A DNA stretch of 58,153 nt. Source: Saccharofermentans sp. Lineage in GTDB: Bacteria; Bacillota; Clostridia; Saccharofermentanales; Saccharofermentanaceae. The notes under the pieces were generated by a model, which did no database searches, was not told the origin of the DNA, and worked only from the letters and a program-made list of their open reading frames with translations. The position numbers and the translations under genes were made by a program. The stretch lies in the NCBI GenBank assembly GCA_024692235.1, contig JAILMW010000023.1, positions 1-58,153 of the forward strand. The letters are read 5' to 3'. Below are positions 41,481 to 51,749 of the stretch, piece after piece. Within the stretch, counting starts at the first letter, position 1. Every line of letters starts with the position of its first letter.

Positions 41481-43493
41481 TCACCAGATAAGAAGTCCTA
41501 TATGGTATGCGATACCTGCAAGAACAAGTGCCGTAGCAGTATAGTATCCGCCGATGATCGCAGTCCATTTAGCCGAATGCGTCTCCTGATATGTAGCGGC
41601 AAGAGCCACGATGCAGGGCATATTGAACGTGATCGCAAATATGAATGCAAGAGCCTCAGGCTTAGGGATGTTCGCAAGAAGGAGCTCGTTTAAGTTGGAG
41701 ACAACTTCAGAACTCTGCATGGAGCCTATCGTTATGGAACCGGTGCCGCTGTAGATCGTACTTAATACACCGAGCGCACCTTCCTTACCGAGAGATGATG
41801 CTACAAATGCTACAAATGTCTGCCACTTCATACCGAAGATCGTAGTAACGGGCTCGATCGTCCTGCCGACTTTGAACAGGATGGAATTATCGGGATCACC
41901 CGAAGATGTATATGCCAGGAGCCAGAATACGAAAGCGACGATAAGAACTACCTTTGAAGATCTTATGAATGTCTCCTTAGTTCTGCCGAATACATATCTT
42001 AAGAGCGAGCCCCACTTCGGCTTATGGTAAGGAGGAAGCTCCATGATCATGCCGTATCTGTCGGAAGGCTTAACCAGAGATCTTCCGAATATCTTTGCCG
42101 TGATCCACATATGAAGGAGCATTACAAGAAGGATCACCGTGATGATCACTGGAGTCCACGCCCCGAAGAACAACGTGGAGAGCATAGGAACGACTGCCCA
42201 GGCTGCACCGCAGGGGATAGCCCATGAAAGAGCGATGGTAAGGACCTTCTGTCCCCAGTTATCGATGACTCTTGTTCCCGCTGCACCTCCCATCGTACAA
42301 CCGAAGCTTACAAGGAAAGGCATGACTGACTTACCCTGAAGACCGAGCTTACCCATTGTGTTATCGAATACATAAGATATCCTCGCCATGACGCCGATCT
42401 CCTCGAGAAGACCGAATACGAACGTTACGCCGACAACGAATCCGAGCATCTGAACAACAAAGCTCATGCACCTTATAAGCACATCACAAAGTATTGCCGC
42501 GATAAATGTCGGACACCCTGCACCTGTAAGTACGTCGTTCAAAGGCGCGGAGATACTGCCAAGGGCACTTCCGATCCCCATGAAGGGAAGCGCGGGGATA
42601 AAGGAAGCAAGAAGTCCCAGGAGTACGGTCAGCACGACAACGGGCTTACCCCATATCCTGTGCGTTATCAACCTGTCGAACTTACCAAGTCCCGCATCCT
42701 TTTTCTTATTGGTAACGGAACCGGATATTATCTCGTCGATCCAGGAGAACTTGCATTCACCCGCCTTTACGATACCTTTATTGGAATCCCCTATACCCGA
42801 GAGCTTACTGTCATCGATCTTCCCTTTAAGTCCCGCTATGACAGGTGCGTCACTCTCCAGCATCTTTGCCGAGAGCCACATGGGAGATCTGTATCCGTCA
42901 CGAAGATCGCCTACCGAATTTCTTATCTTCGCATATTCGGGAAGGTCCAGGAGCTTCTTCTCAAGAGCATCGTAATTAAGGACCGTCTTGTTCTTTAATG
43001 ACTTCTCGAGAGCCTTGTAGAAAGGCTCGTAGCTCTTAGTATCGGGTGCGGAGAATAAGATAACGGGAATACCAAGCTTCTTCTCCATCTCAGAAGCATC
43101 TATTTTCTTTCCCTGATCTTTTGCAACATCGCTCATGTTTAGGATCAGGAAGCAAGGTACTTCGATACCCGCAAAATCAGCCAGCATATAAAGGCTTCGC
43201 TCAAGCTGTGAGCTGTCTGCCAGGATACATACTACATCCGCCTTACCGGATGCAATATAGTCTCTCGTGATCATCTCCTCATCGGAGTTAGCGGATAATG
43301 AATATGTTCCGGGAAGGTCTGCTACCAGATACTTCTTACCGTCATGTTCAAATGAACCTTCCTTCTTCTCTACCGTCTTTCCGGGCCAGTTACCTACATG
43401 CTGCCTTAATCCCGTAAGTCCGTTAAAGAGCGTAGATTTACCGGAATTAGGCTGTCCCAGAAGGGCTATCACGGTCTCGTTCTTATCAGTCAT
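41481..43493 (-). CDS. feoB: FeoB ferrous iron transporter, second copy
   Basis: 670 residues, complete. G domain with G1 GQPNSGKS, G3 DLPGTYSL and G4 NMSD, then the helical domain and the permease part with two Gate-like blocks (GCTMGGAAGTRVI, and SSLGKEGALGVLSTIY). The start codon overlaps the feoA stop by 1 bp. It is the core of a feo operon with an HMA-domain membrane protein, feoA and a feoC-like gene behind two boxes. It differs from the FeoB at 1-904 in its G domain (GQPNSGKST, not GNPNSGKTT). Confidence 0.96.
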   Translation of the reverse strand: MTDKNETVIALLGQPNSGKSTLFNGLTGLRQHVGNWPGKTVEKKEGSFEHDGKKYLVADLPGTYSLSANSDEEMITRDYIASGKADVVCILADSSQLERSLYMLADFAGIEVPCFLILNMSDVAKDQGKKIDASEMEKKLGIPVILFSAPDTKSYEPFYKALEKSLKNKTVLNYDALEKKLLDLPEYAKIRNSVGDLRDGYRSPMWLSAKMLESDAPVIAGLKGKIDDSKLSGIGDSNKGIVKAGECKFSWIDEIISGSVTNKKKDAGLGKFDRLITHRIWGKPVVVLTVLLGLLASFIPALPFMGIGSALGSISAPLNDVLTGAGCPTFIAAILCDVLIRCMSFVVQMLGFVVGVTFVFGLLEEIGVMARISYVFDNTMGKLGLQGKSVMPFLVSFGCTMGGAAGTRVIDNWGQKVLTIALSWAIPCGAAWAVVPMLSTLFFGAWTPVIITVILLVMLLHMWITAKIFGRSLVKPSDRYGMIMELPPYHKPKWGSLLRYVFGRTKETFIRSSKVVLIVAFVFWLLAYTSSGDPDNSILFKVGRTIEPVTTIFGMKWQTFVAFVASSLGKEGALGVLSTIYSGTGSITIGSMQSSEVVSNLNELLLANIPKPEALAFIFAITFNMPCIVALAATYQETHSAKWTAIIGGYYTATALVLAGIAYHIGLLIW

Positions 43494-43723
43494 CAGCCCT
43501 TTACCTCCTCTACTTCGATATTGCTGCTCTCATTACGGTTCAGGGCGATCATGGTATCCCTGGTATATACGATAAGAGGTCTGTTCTTATCGTTCTTAAT
43601 GATCCTTACCCTGCAGCCGGGAGTGATACCGATGGAAGTGATCCTTCCGACATAGCGGTTATCTCCGCTCACTGAACTTATGACTCCCTCTTGTCCCGGA
43701 GTCATTTCCGACAATCTCTTCAT
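43493..43723 (-). CDS. feoA: FeoA of second feo operon
   Basis: 76 residues of the FeoA SH3-like fold: LSEMTPGQEGVISSV, GRITSIGITPGCRVRIIKN and an Arg-rich strand. It precedes feoB with a 1-bp overlap and follows the HMA-domain gene by 15 bp. Confidence 0.94.
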   Translation of the reverse strand: MKRLSEMTPGQEGVISSVSGDNRYVGRITSIGITPGCRVRIIKNDKNRPLIVYTRDTMIALNRNESSNIEVEEVKG

Positions 43724-43738
43724 AGTCCCTCCTTACAC

Positions 43739-44116
43739 TTAACTGTTTATCTCTTTAAAAGAGATCAATGTATAACCTGAATCTGAAGTTATCTGACGGC
43801 AGTTGCTCTCTTCGACAGGCCTTTTGGTCAATAACCTGACAGACTTCTGACTTATATCGGCGGTAGCCCACATACCGTCATTAGCGTTAAATCCGTTCTC
43901 TATGCGCCTGGCGCAGTTTGAACAGTGCATACCGTCTACCTTGAGTTCATATGTGTACGGATAGTTCTTCTTGTTCCGATCAGATACTCTTATCTTCTTA
44001 GGAGCGGCTTCTCTTTCACCGCAGCAGGAAGAACCGTGACGGATCCTCTTTACGGTCCCGTATACGGCGATTCCTATCACTGCTATCAGGATGATGTATA
44101 CGATGATATTTCCCAT
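43739..44116 (-). CDS. FeoB-associated membrane protein with C-terminal HMA metal-binding domain
   Basis: 125 residues. An N-terminal helix (about 3-22), then SSCCG like the small FeoB-associated Cys-rich proteins, then a ferredoxin-like heavy-metal-associated domain with GMHCSNC. The two modules are usually separate proteins. ATG 44116 follows AAGGGGACAAA; the longer reading to 44158 lacks a ribosome site. It may hand metal to FeoB or report metal at the inner membrane face (inference). Confidence 0.75.
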   Translation of the reverse strand: MGNIIVYIILIAVIGIAVYGTVKRIRHGSSCCGEREAAPKKIRVSDRNKKNYPYTYELKVDGMHCSNCARRIENGFNANDGMWATADISQKSVRLLTKRPVEESNCRQITSDSGYTLISFKEINS

Positions 44117-44161
44117 TTTGTCCCCTTCCCGGCTCTTACGAGCAAGCAACACAGCCAATCA

Positions 44162-44225
44162 ATTAGCCACCGCTAACCAAGCAACGGGATTGTACTCCTT
44201 ATGATTTCGATTAGCAATAGCTAAC
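44162..44225 (-). promoter_or_regulatory. Second feo promoter with two metalloregulator boxes
   Basis: Boxes ATTAGC-CACC-GCTAAC (44162-44177) and ATTAGC-AATA-GCTAAC (44210-44225). On the minus strand TTGCTA within the upstream box can act as -35, with -10 TACAAT (plus 44189-44194) after 17 bp, so one box covers the -35 and the other the early leader. Confidence 0.75.
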
Positions 44226-44309
44226 CATAACAAAAATACGCCCTCACCATGGCAACAGACGGAACCCATTCGAGTACCGCCTGCTGCATTTGTGGAGAGT
44301 AATTATACG

Positions 44310-46055
44310 TCACGCCATAGTCCAATTCTGTGATATGAGCTGCTGACGTGTCATCCTGCTGTAGATACTGTCTCTCGAAGCTAATTCCTCGGGAGTTCCC
44401 TGCTCGGCTATCACACCGTCTTTCAGGACTACGATATGGTCCGCATTGGCGATCGTTCTCATCCTGTGCGCGATGATAAGGACCGTCTTATCTTTTATAA
44501 GCCTTGAGAGAGCTTCCTGTATGACTGTCTCATTCTCGGCATCGAGTGAAGCCGTAGCTTCATCCAGGAGGATCACCGGAGCATCCTTAAGGAAAGCTCT
44601 CGCGATGGATATCCTCTGCCTCTCGCCTCCGGAAAGCTCGCTTCCGTTCTCGCCAATGAACGTATCGTATCCGTCAGGGAGCTTACTTATGAACTCTTCA
44701 CAATTAGCAAGCTTAGCTGCCCTCATGACCTCCTCATCGCTCGCGCCTTCACGGCCGATACGGATATTCTCTTTTATGCTGTTATTGAAGAGGGTAACAT
44801 CCTGGAAGACGATGGAATAATCCATAAGGAGAGTCTCGGGGTCGATCTTGGAGATATCCTCGCCGCCTAATGTGATCTTTCCTTCGTTAACATCCCAGAA
44901 TCTCGCAGCCAGTCTCGAGATAGTCGTCTTACCGCCGCCTGAAGGTCCGATAAGGGCAGTTACTTCACCCTGCTTTGCAGTGAAGCTTACATCCTTCAAT
45001 ACATCGGTATCGTCAGAATACTTAAAGCCTACATGGTCAAATACGATATCGTATCCCTTATTGTCCATCTTCTCCGAACCGGTCTGGATCTCGTGGGACA
45101 ATACTTCGTCAAGCCTCTCGGACTGAAGCTCTATGGAGATGACTGCGGCAAAGTTCTGCAAGGTGATCTGCATGGGATCGTAGAGCCTTGCTACCAGCAT
45201 AAGGAACATAAAGAAAGTCAGAAGATCGATCTGTCCTCTTGCAAAGAGCATACCTCCTACGATAGCGGTAGTACCTATTCCGAGCTTTAAGATGATCGCG
45301 GATGAGTTAACATATACCGCCATCTTAAGTTCCGTAAAGAGCGCCATCTTCTCGACTCTTCTTATCTTCTCTTCGAGCTTATCCATATATCTGTCTTCCG
45401 CATTATTTGCACGAAGGTCCCTTATAGACTCCAGGCACTCCTGAACACCGTCGTTCATGTCGAGCTTAACGGCCGCATTCTTCTTAACGGCCTTCTTCTC
45501 AAGTCCCGAGCAGGACAGGATTATCGCAAGAGCTACGGGAATTACCCAGAAGCTTGCCAGGACCATTCTCCAGTCGAAGAATATAAAGAGAGACAGACCT
45601 ACGAGGGTAGTGGAGATAAGAGCACCGATGATCTCGGGGATCCAGTGGCTCGATGCAGTCTCTATCTGGGCACAGTCTCCGAGGATGTTCTGCGTAAGAT
45701 CGGAGAGGTTCTTCTTGCCGAAGTAAGACAAAGGAAGGCGCCTGAGCCTTTCGGCGATCGCAGTTCTTCTTACGCCGCTCTCCTTATATGTGGTAAGGAA
45801 TGTCATGTTGTACTGTATAAAGTTCGTGACTGCGATAAGGATCAGTACCGCGATGCTCGCGATGATATAAAAAGGAAGTCTGTCCGAAGTAAGGTTATCG
45901 CCAAGAAGATCCTTTATGAGCGTATAGAGTACGCCGGCCGACATCATGAGCGCCATGTTCGTTACGGTAACGCTGACGCATGCCTTGATCATGTCCTTTG
46001 CACCCTGAGTCGAGAGTGCGTACTTATGCTTTAATCTTTCTATCATGTCATGCAC
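44310..46055 (-). CDS. ABC transporter half, IrtB-like, second pair
   Basis: 581 residues: six-helix exporter-fold domain and ATPase domain with Walker A GPSGGGKTT, signature LSGGERQR, Walker B VILLDEATASLD and H-loop AHRMRT. It overlaps its partner's end by 8 bp, so a heterodimer is likely. It resembles the 5647-7374 protein in domain order and in the DEATAS motif. Substrate unknown; the feo operon downstream suggests an iron chelate, the TetR gene upstream could also suit drug export. Confidence 0.85.
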   Translation of the reverse strand: MHDMIERLKHKYALSTQGAKDMIKACVSVTVTNMALMMSAGVLYTLIKDLLGDNLTSDRLPFYIIASIAVLILIAVTNFIQYNMTFLTTYKESGVRRTAIAERLRRLPLSYFGKKNLSDLTQNILGDCAQIETASSHWIPEIIGALISTTLVGLSLFIFFDWRMVLASFWVIPVALAIILSCSGLEKKAVKKNAAVKLDMNDGVQECLESIRDLRANNAEDRYMDKLEEKIRRVEKMALFTELKMAVYVNSSAIILKLGIGTTAIVGGMLFARGQIDLLTFFMFLMLVARLYDPMQITLQNFAAVISIELQSERLDEVLSHEIQTGSEKMDNKGYDIVFDHVGFKYSDDTDVLKDVSFTAKQGEVTALIGPSGGGKTTISRLAARFWDVNEGKITLGGEDISKIDPETLLMDYSIVFQDVTLFNNSIKENIRIGREGASDEEVMRAAKLANCEEFISKLPDGYDTFIGENGSELSGGERQRISIARAFLKDAPVILLDEATASLDAENETVIQEALSRLIKDKTVLIIAHRMRTIANADHIVVLKDGVIAEQGTPEELASRDSIYSRMTRQQLISQNWTMA

Positions 46056-47811
46056 CTACCTTCCATTCTATCGATCTTCCGTATTCTTCGAACATATCCT
46101 TATAAAGCCCGCCGGAAGCCATGAGCTCATCGTGTGTTCCGCTCTGTGAGAGCTTGCCGTCATCAAGGACATAGATCCTGTCTGCACTTACGACAGTACT
46201 TAATCTGTGGGCGATCATTATAAGTGTCTTTCCGCGCGAAAGCTCTTCGAAAGCGGCCTGCACCTTCGTCTCATTATCGGGATCCGCAAAAGCCGTAGCT
46301 TCGTCAAGGATCAGGATAGGAGCATCCTTAAGGACAGCTCTTGCGATAGTTATCCTCTGCTGCTCACCGCCCGAAAGGTACGTTCCCTTCTCTCCTATCA
46401 CCGTATCCACACCGTCGGGAAGCTTATCGAGTATGTCATCGCACTGAGCCGTCTTAAGTGCCGCAAGCACTTCTGCTCTTGTTGCATCAGGCCTTGCCAT
46501 ACGAACGTTCTCGAGGATGGATGTCTTGATGAGCCTGCTGTCCTGGAAGACGAAGGATACACGCTCCATGAGCCTGTCCGAAGGGATATCCTTTATATTG
46601 ACTCCGCCAAGGCTGATCTCGCCCGATGTGACATCGAAGAACCTTACCATGAGCTCCGCAAGAGTCGTCTTACCTGATCCTGACGGTCCTACGAAAGCGA
46701 CATGCTCGCCTGCGGCGATGGAGATATTTATTCCCGAGACCGCATCTCTTACAGCATCCTGATATCTGTAGCTGACATCTTTAAGAACGATGGAATTGTC
46801 CTTGGGCTCCTTCGCATTTGAAGTCTCCGGAAGAGCATTCAGATCAAGTACCGAATCGACTCTCTTCAATGCATCGATCAACGTCATCTCAGCTTCGCCC
46901 GAATATGCGATCTTGGTAAGAGTTACAGTCACGAGCGGTGTTACGATTATGTAGTACATGATGTTCAGGATATGCGTATCGGTGATACCGTTTCTCGTAA
47001 GGAAGAATGCTCCGAGAACGATAGCCAGGAATACCGCATTGATACAAGTCATGAAGCCGATCATGGGAAGTCTCAGCTGCAAGGTATATGCGGTCGTCCA
47101 CTTACCGTATCCGTCGATCGAATCCTTGAATCTCTTAAAGGAATGGACCGTCTGTCCGAAGGTCTTTACTACAGGAATACCTCTTACATATTCCGTAGCT
47201 TCGCTGCTCATGGTATCAAGGGCGTTCTGGTATTCCTTCATCTTCTCCTGCATACTCTTGCCCATCATCGTTATCATGCACATGAATCCGATAACTGCGG
47301 GGATCATACAGATAAGTCCCATCTTCCAGTCAAAGGCGAGGATCAGTACGATAAGTCCCACGGGAGTGACCGCCGCCACAGTCTTATCGGCAAGATTATG
47401 AGCGATATATGTCTCAGTCGCGGCAGTAGATTCACTTACTGTTCTTCTTATCTTACCTGTTCCGTCCTCATCGAATATTCCGAGAGGAAGCTTTATTATC
47501 TTACGCATCAGATCGCTCCTCATATTGGCCTGGACCCTGAATGCCGCAATATGTGTGCAAAGCAGTGCCAGTATATATACAAGAAGAGCACTTACCGTAA
47601 GGATGACAGCTCCCCACGCGTAGCTTTCGATCCTCTCGAGGTCGGTACCTTCTACTGCGATACCTATTATCTTCCACAGAAGGTAGAACGGGATAAGAGT
47701 TATAACCGCACTTATGCCCGCCAGTATCCTTCCTATCGTGATAAGGTGTCTGTGCCCTCCGGCAAACTGCCTTATCAGCTTCATGTGATCGTACTTTTCT
47801 GTTTTACCCAA
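46048..47811 (-). CDS. ABC transporter half, IrtA-like, second pair
   Basis: 587 residues: six helices, then Walker A GPSGSGKTT, signature LSGGEQQR, Walker B ILILDEATAFAD and H-loop AHRLST. A TTG start at 47811 is supported by AAGGAGG eight bases upstream; the first ATG (47784) has no ribosome site. It is 98 bp downstream of the TetR gene on the same strand, with the palindrome TGTTAGCTAACA in between, matching one upstream of the TetR gene itself. Confidence 0.85.
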   Translation of the reverse strand: MGKTEKYDHMKLIRQFAGGHRHLITIGRILAGISAVITLIPFYLLWKIIGIAVEGTDLERIESYAWGAVILTVSALLVYILALLCTHIAAFRVQANMRSDLMRKIIKLPLGIFDEDGTGKIRRTVSESTAATETYIAHNLADKTVAAVTPVGLIVLILAFDWKMGLICMIPAVIGFMCMITMMGKSMQEKMKEYQNALDTMSSEATEYVRGIPVVKTFGQTVHSFKRFKDSIDGYGKWTTAYTLQLRLPMIGFMTCINAVFLAIVLGAFFLTRNGITDTHILNIMYYIIVTPLVTVTLTKIAYSGEAEMTLIDALKRVDSVLDLNALPETSNAKEPKDNSIVLKDVSYRYQDAVRDAVSGINISIAAGEHVAFVGPSGSGKTTLAELMVRFFDVTSGEISLGGVNIKDIPSDRLMERVSFVFQDSRLIKTSILENVRMARPDATRAEVLAALKTAQCDDILDKLPDGVDTVIGEKGTYLSGGEQQRITIARAVLKDAPILILDEATAFADPDNETKVQAAFEELSRGKTLIMIAHRLSTVVSADRIYVLDDGKLSQSGTHDELMASGGLYKDMFEEYGRSIEWKVGA

Positions 47812-47843
47812 TTCTTTCTCCTCCTTGTTGATCTTTTTGTATC

Positions 47844-47859
47844 TTTGTTAGCTAACAAA
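47844..47859. promoter_or_regulatory. Palindrome upstream of ABC pair, likely TetR operator
   Basis: TTTGTTAGCTAACAAA is a perfect 16-bp palindrome. Its core TGTTAGCTAACA (47846-47857) matches TGTTAGTTAACA upstream of the TetR gene. It looks like the metal box but has no 4-bp spacer between half-sites. Confidence 0.65.
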
Positions 47860-47883
47860 CTCCTGTCAGCGATAACTTAAGCA

Positions 47884-47907
47884 ATAAAAAAGAGCCTTGC
47901 GGCTCTT
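47884..47907 (-). terminator. Terminator after TetR gene
   Basis: Minus strand stem AAGAGCC (plus 47901-47907) and GGCTCTT (plus 47890-47896), loop GCAA, followed by TTTTTATT. It lies directly after the TetR stop codon. Confidence 0.82.
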
Positions 47908-47909
47908 CT

Positions 47910-48524
47910 TCAGGTAAATCCCATATTCTTCTGCCACCCCGGCAGGAAGAAATCTCTTATCGTATCCAATTGTCTTAACACTTCCTCGTCATCATGTCCG
48001 TGTATTATCGGTTCAAAGCATGCCGTCAGATATGCCGACAGCAGTATATGAAGCTCTTCCTCGGTGATATCCCTGACCTTGTATCCTTCGCCTCTTAATC
48101 GTTCGAACGTCAGCATCATGTCTTTCTGATTCTGAAGGACAAAATCATTTATATAGTTCTCATATCTGCTTCCGGCAGAACAGGAGATAAGGAGCTTGAA
48201 CTCTTCACGTCTCGGAAGGATCACATCCTTTATAAGGTCAAAAAGCGTCTCCCCTAAGATATCTCCGGACAGCTGTCTTTCCATCCTTTCCAGGGATTCT
48301 TGCTTGTGGCGTTCCAACCAGGATTCGACACTTTTTGTAAGAGGCTCGATGACAGCATCGAACATAGAGGCCTTATCGGGATAATGACGATAAAGCCCCG
48401 CGGAAGACATTCCCGCTCTGGCACCGATGCTCCTGACGGAAGCACCTTCGTACCCTTTCTCCAGGAACTCTTCCCTTATCGCAGCCTTCACTCTCTCATG
48501 GCTCAATGTCTTATCTCTGGGCAT
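47910..48524 (-). CDS. TetR family regulator of second ABC pair
   Basis: 204 residues: helix-turn-helix ASVRSIGARAGMSSAGLYRHYPDKASMF and a helical C-domain. It is upstream of the ABC pair and both share the TGTTAGYTAACA palindrome, so it probably represses itself and the transporter. It ends in its own terminator, so the ABC genes need a separate promoter. Confidence 0.88.
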   Translation of the reverse strand: MPRDKTLSHERVKAAIREEFLEKGYEGASVRSIGARAGMSSAGLYRHYPDKASMFDAVIEPLTKSVESWLERHKQESLERMERQLSGDILGETLFDLIKDVILPRREEFKLLISCSAGSRYENYINDFVLQNQKDMMLTFERLRGEGYKVRDITEEELHILLSAYLTACFEPIIHGHDDEEVLRQLDTIRDFFLPGWQKNMGFT

Positions 48525-48542
48525 ATTACTCCTTCACTCGAA

Positions 48543-48566
48543 TGTTAGTTAACACCGATAGCTAAC
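48543..48566. promoter_or_regulatory. TetR self-operator region
   Basis: TGTTAGTTAACA (48543-48554) is a near-perfect palindrome like that at 47846-47857, followed by an extra GCTAAC half-site (48561-48566), 18 bp before the TetR gene. A metal box cannot be formed at the usual spacing. Confidence 0.55.
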
Positions 48567-48635
48567 ACAGATTACTTTAACGTGATCTTCTTGTCAACTG
48601 ATTTATGAGAAGCATTTCCGCTAAGGGAATTCGTG

Positions 48636-48688
48636 TTGACAGGTTCCGATCCCATGTGGTATAAATCTTTTGGTTAGCATATGCTAAC
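48636..48688 (+). promoter_or_regulatory. Enolase promoter with perfect metalloregulator box
   Basis: -35 TTGACA (48636-48641), 18-bp spacer, -10 TATAAA (48660-48665) with an extended TGG in front, then the perfect box GTTAGC-ATAT-GCTAAC (48673-48688) over the transcription start. Position relative to the -10 is close to that of the small-RNA promoter. Confidence 0.85.
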
Positions 48689-48702
48689 TTGTTGAGAAAT
48701 CA

Positions 48703-50082
<1,380 letters not shown>

Positions 50083-50111
50083 CACTTTCCCCCTTCGTAG
50101 TATTTTGGGTG

Positions 50112-50149
50112 AACACGGGTCTCGGGCCGGAGACCCGTGTTTTCTTTTA
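50112..50149 (+). terminator. Terminator after enolase
   Basis: Stem AACACGGGTCTC (50112-50123) and GAGACCCGTGTT (50130-50141), loop GGGCCG, followed by TTCTTTTA. Confidence 0.92.
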
Positions 50150-50238
50150 TCTCTGTTCGGAAATGCTCGAGATTGCCTTATATGACAGTATCCGTGTAGA
50201 ATAAACGAAATAACTGTCAATAAAGGAGCCGCAAAACC

Positions 50239-50661
50239 ATGGGCAAGACAAAGCACAAGATGTTCAGCATATGGAAGATCATCGGACTGGTTATCGCTCT
50301 TCTGTCGCTGGGATACAGGATATTTAATACCGCCTGTTATTTCGATGAGATAACGGAGTGGTGGAGCAATTTTATCATTGTCTTCTTCGTGGTATACCTG
50401 ATAAGCTTCATCACCATAGCGACTTCATTTACCAGAGGTCCTCTCACATTGGTACTTGCTGCCGGGATGATCATCATGTCGATGCTTCTTATAGGCGTAG
50501 ATATATTTGATTTCCTGGGATCCGTCGTAAGCCTCGACGACACGCCTCTTGCAGAGAGAGGCTTCCTGCCTCCGGCTCATATACTTAATGTCATCGCGAG
50601 CTTCTTTAACCTTATAGGATTCCTGAGTATAGAAAAGAAAGAGAAGAAGAAGGTATCCTGA
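50239..50661 (+). CDS. Small membrane protein of unknown function
   Basis: 140 residues with four predicted helices (about 11-30, 45-64, 68-90 and 113-130) and a Lys-rich C-terminus. No family recognised. AAAGGAG lies upstream of the ATG. It ends 1 bp before the convergent diguanylate-cyclase-like gene, with no terminator visible. Confidence 0.65.
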   Translation: MGKTKHKMFSIWKIIGLVIALLSLGYRIFNTACYFDEITEWWSNFIIVFFVVYLISFITIATSFTRGPLTLVLAAGMIIMSMLLIGVDIFDFLGSVVSLDDTPLAERGFLPPAHILNVIASFFNLIGFLSIEKKEKKKVS

Positions 50662-50662
50662 T

Positions 50663-51639
50663 TTATCTCTTGATACCTTTCTCCTTATAGTATCTCATCT
50701 TCTCGGCATACATATTCTCGTCGGATGCGGTAAGCATCTCGTCTATGGAACTGCTTCCTGTCTTTGAATAGCAGTAACCGACCGAACAGCTGTATCGGGT
50801 CTTTGCCACATTCTCACGGATGCGTGAAGAGAGGGCTTGTACGTCTTGCTCCTTGCACTTACGGCAGACTATAACGAACTCGTCACCTCCTACTCTGTAG
50901 ATACGATACTTATGCTTGGCAGCTTCTATGAAGCATTTCGCAAGAGTAGTAAGAGCCAGATCACCTGCCTTGTGGCCTTCGTTATCATTAATAGCTTTAA
51001 GTCCGTTCATATCGACTGATAAGAGCGCAAAGACATAGTACACGAACATTGATACCGCGATAGTGGAACAGAAGACCTGCGCATATTCCTTACCGATGAT
51101 AAAGGGCAGTATAAGCCCGGATGAGAAAGCAAACGCGAAGAATACGATCGGAACGGTATCTGTCCTTTGACCCGTATGGCGCTTCCAGAGGTTATATACA
51201 AGATATAAACGTAAACACCCGCTCCGACATAAGGAAGCATACCGAGAGGTCCTCTCACAAGTTTATTCGCATCATCAAGAGCGAATACTATCCCCGTCGG
51301 TATCGAGATAAAATCCAAAGCGGTAAATATACCCGCGGGAACGAAGAGATACCACTTCTGCCCCTTTGCTACCGTATATACGATCTGTGCCACAAGAAGC
51401 GGCGTAGCGCTGTATCTTATGGCCATGAGTACTATACGAAGTCCCCTGTATTCGGCTATCCCGTCCATCTTAAACTCGGCAAATACCACTATGGATAACA
51501 GAAATACTTCAACGATCAGGGCATAAAGACGCCTTATGGTCTTCTGCTCCATAAAGACAGTGGAGATAAGCGAGATCGTAAACCCCAGAAGAACAAGTAT
51601 CAATATCCAGTTGTCTGCCACATATTCAGTCGCGTACAT
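50663..51639 (-). pseudogene. Membrane GGDEF (diguanylate cyclase) gene broken by a frame shift
   Basis: The 5' part (from 51639) encodes about five or six helices, and the 3' part (to 50663) a GGDEF domain with a canonical RVGGDEFVIV active site. They lie in different frames. At plus 51192-51198 the TATATA repeat is one TA unit too long: dropping two bases joins ...YVYILYNLWKR to HTGQRTDTVPIVFFAFAF and then the GGDEF frame. An intact gene would make cyclic di-GMP at the membrane. The cause may be dinucleotide slippage or sequencing error; the GGDEF part alone could start at 51049 but would lack its membrane sensor. Confidence 0.78.
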
Positions 51640-51749
51640 AAAGTGTCTGCCTCAAGCTCTTCTTATCAGTGACTCTAAAAATACTTAACACCTTCATTAT
51701 ACGCCCCGTAAAGTTTCCATCCTCTGAACATAAAGTTAATTAATCCGCT

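Noticed and set aside
47847..47856. GTTAGCTAAC as a further metalloregulator box
   Set aside because: The half-sites lack the 4-bp spacer and the palindrome recurs before the TetR gene, so it fits a TetR operator better.
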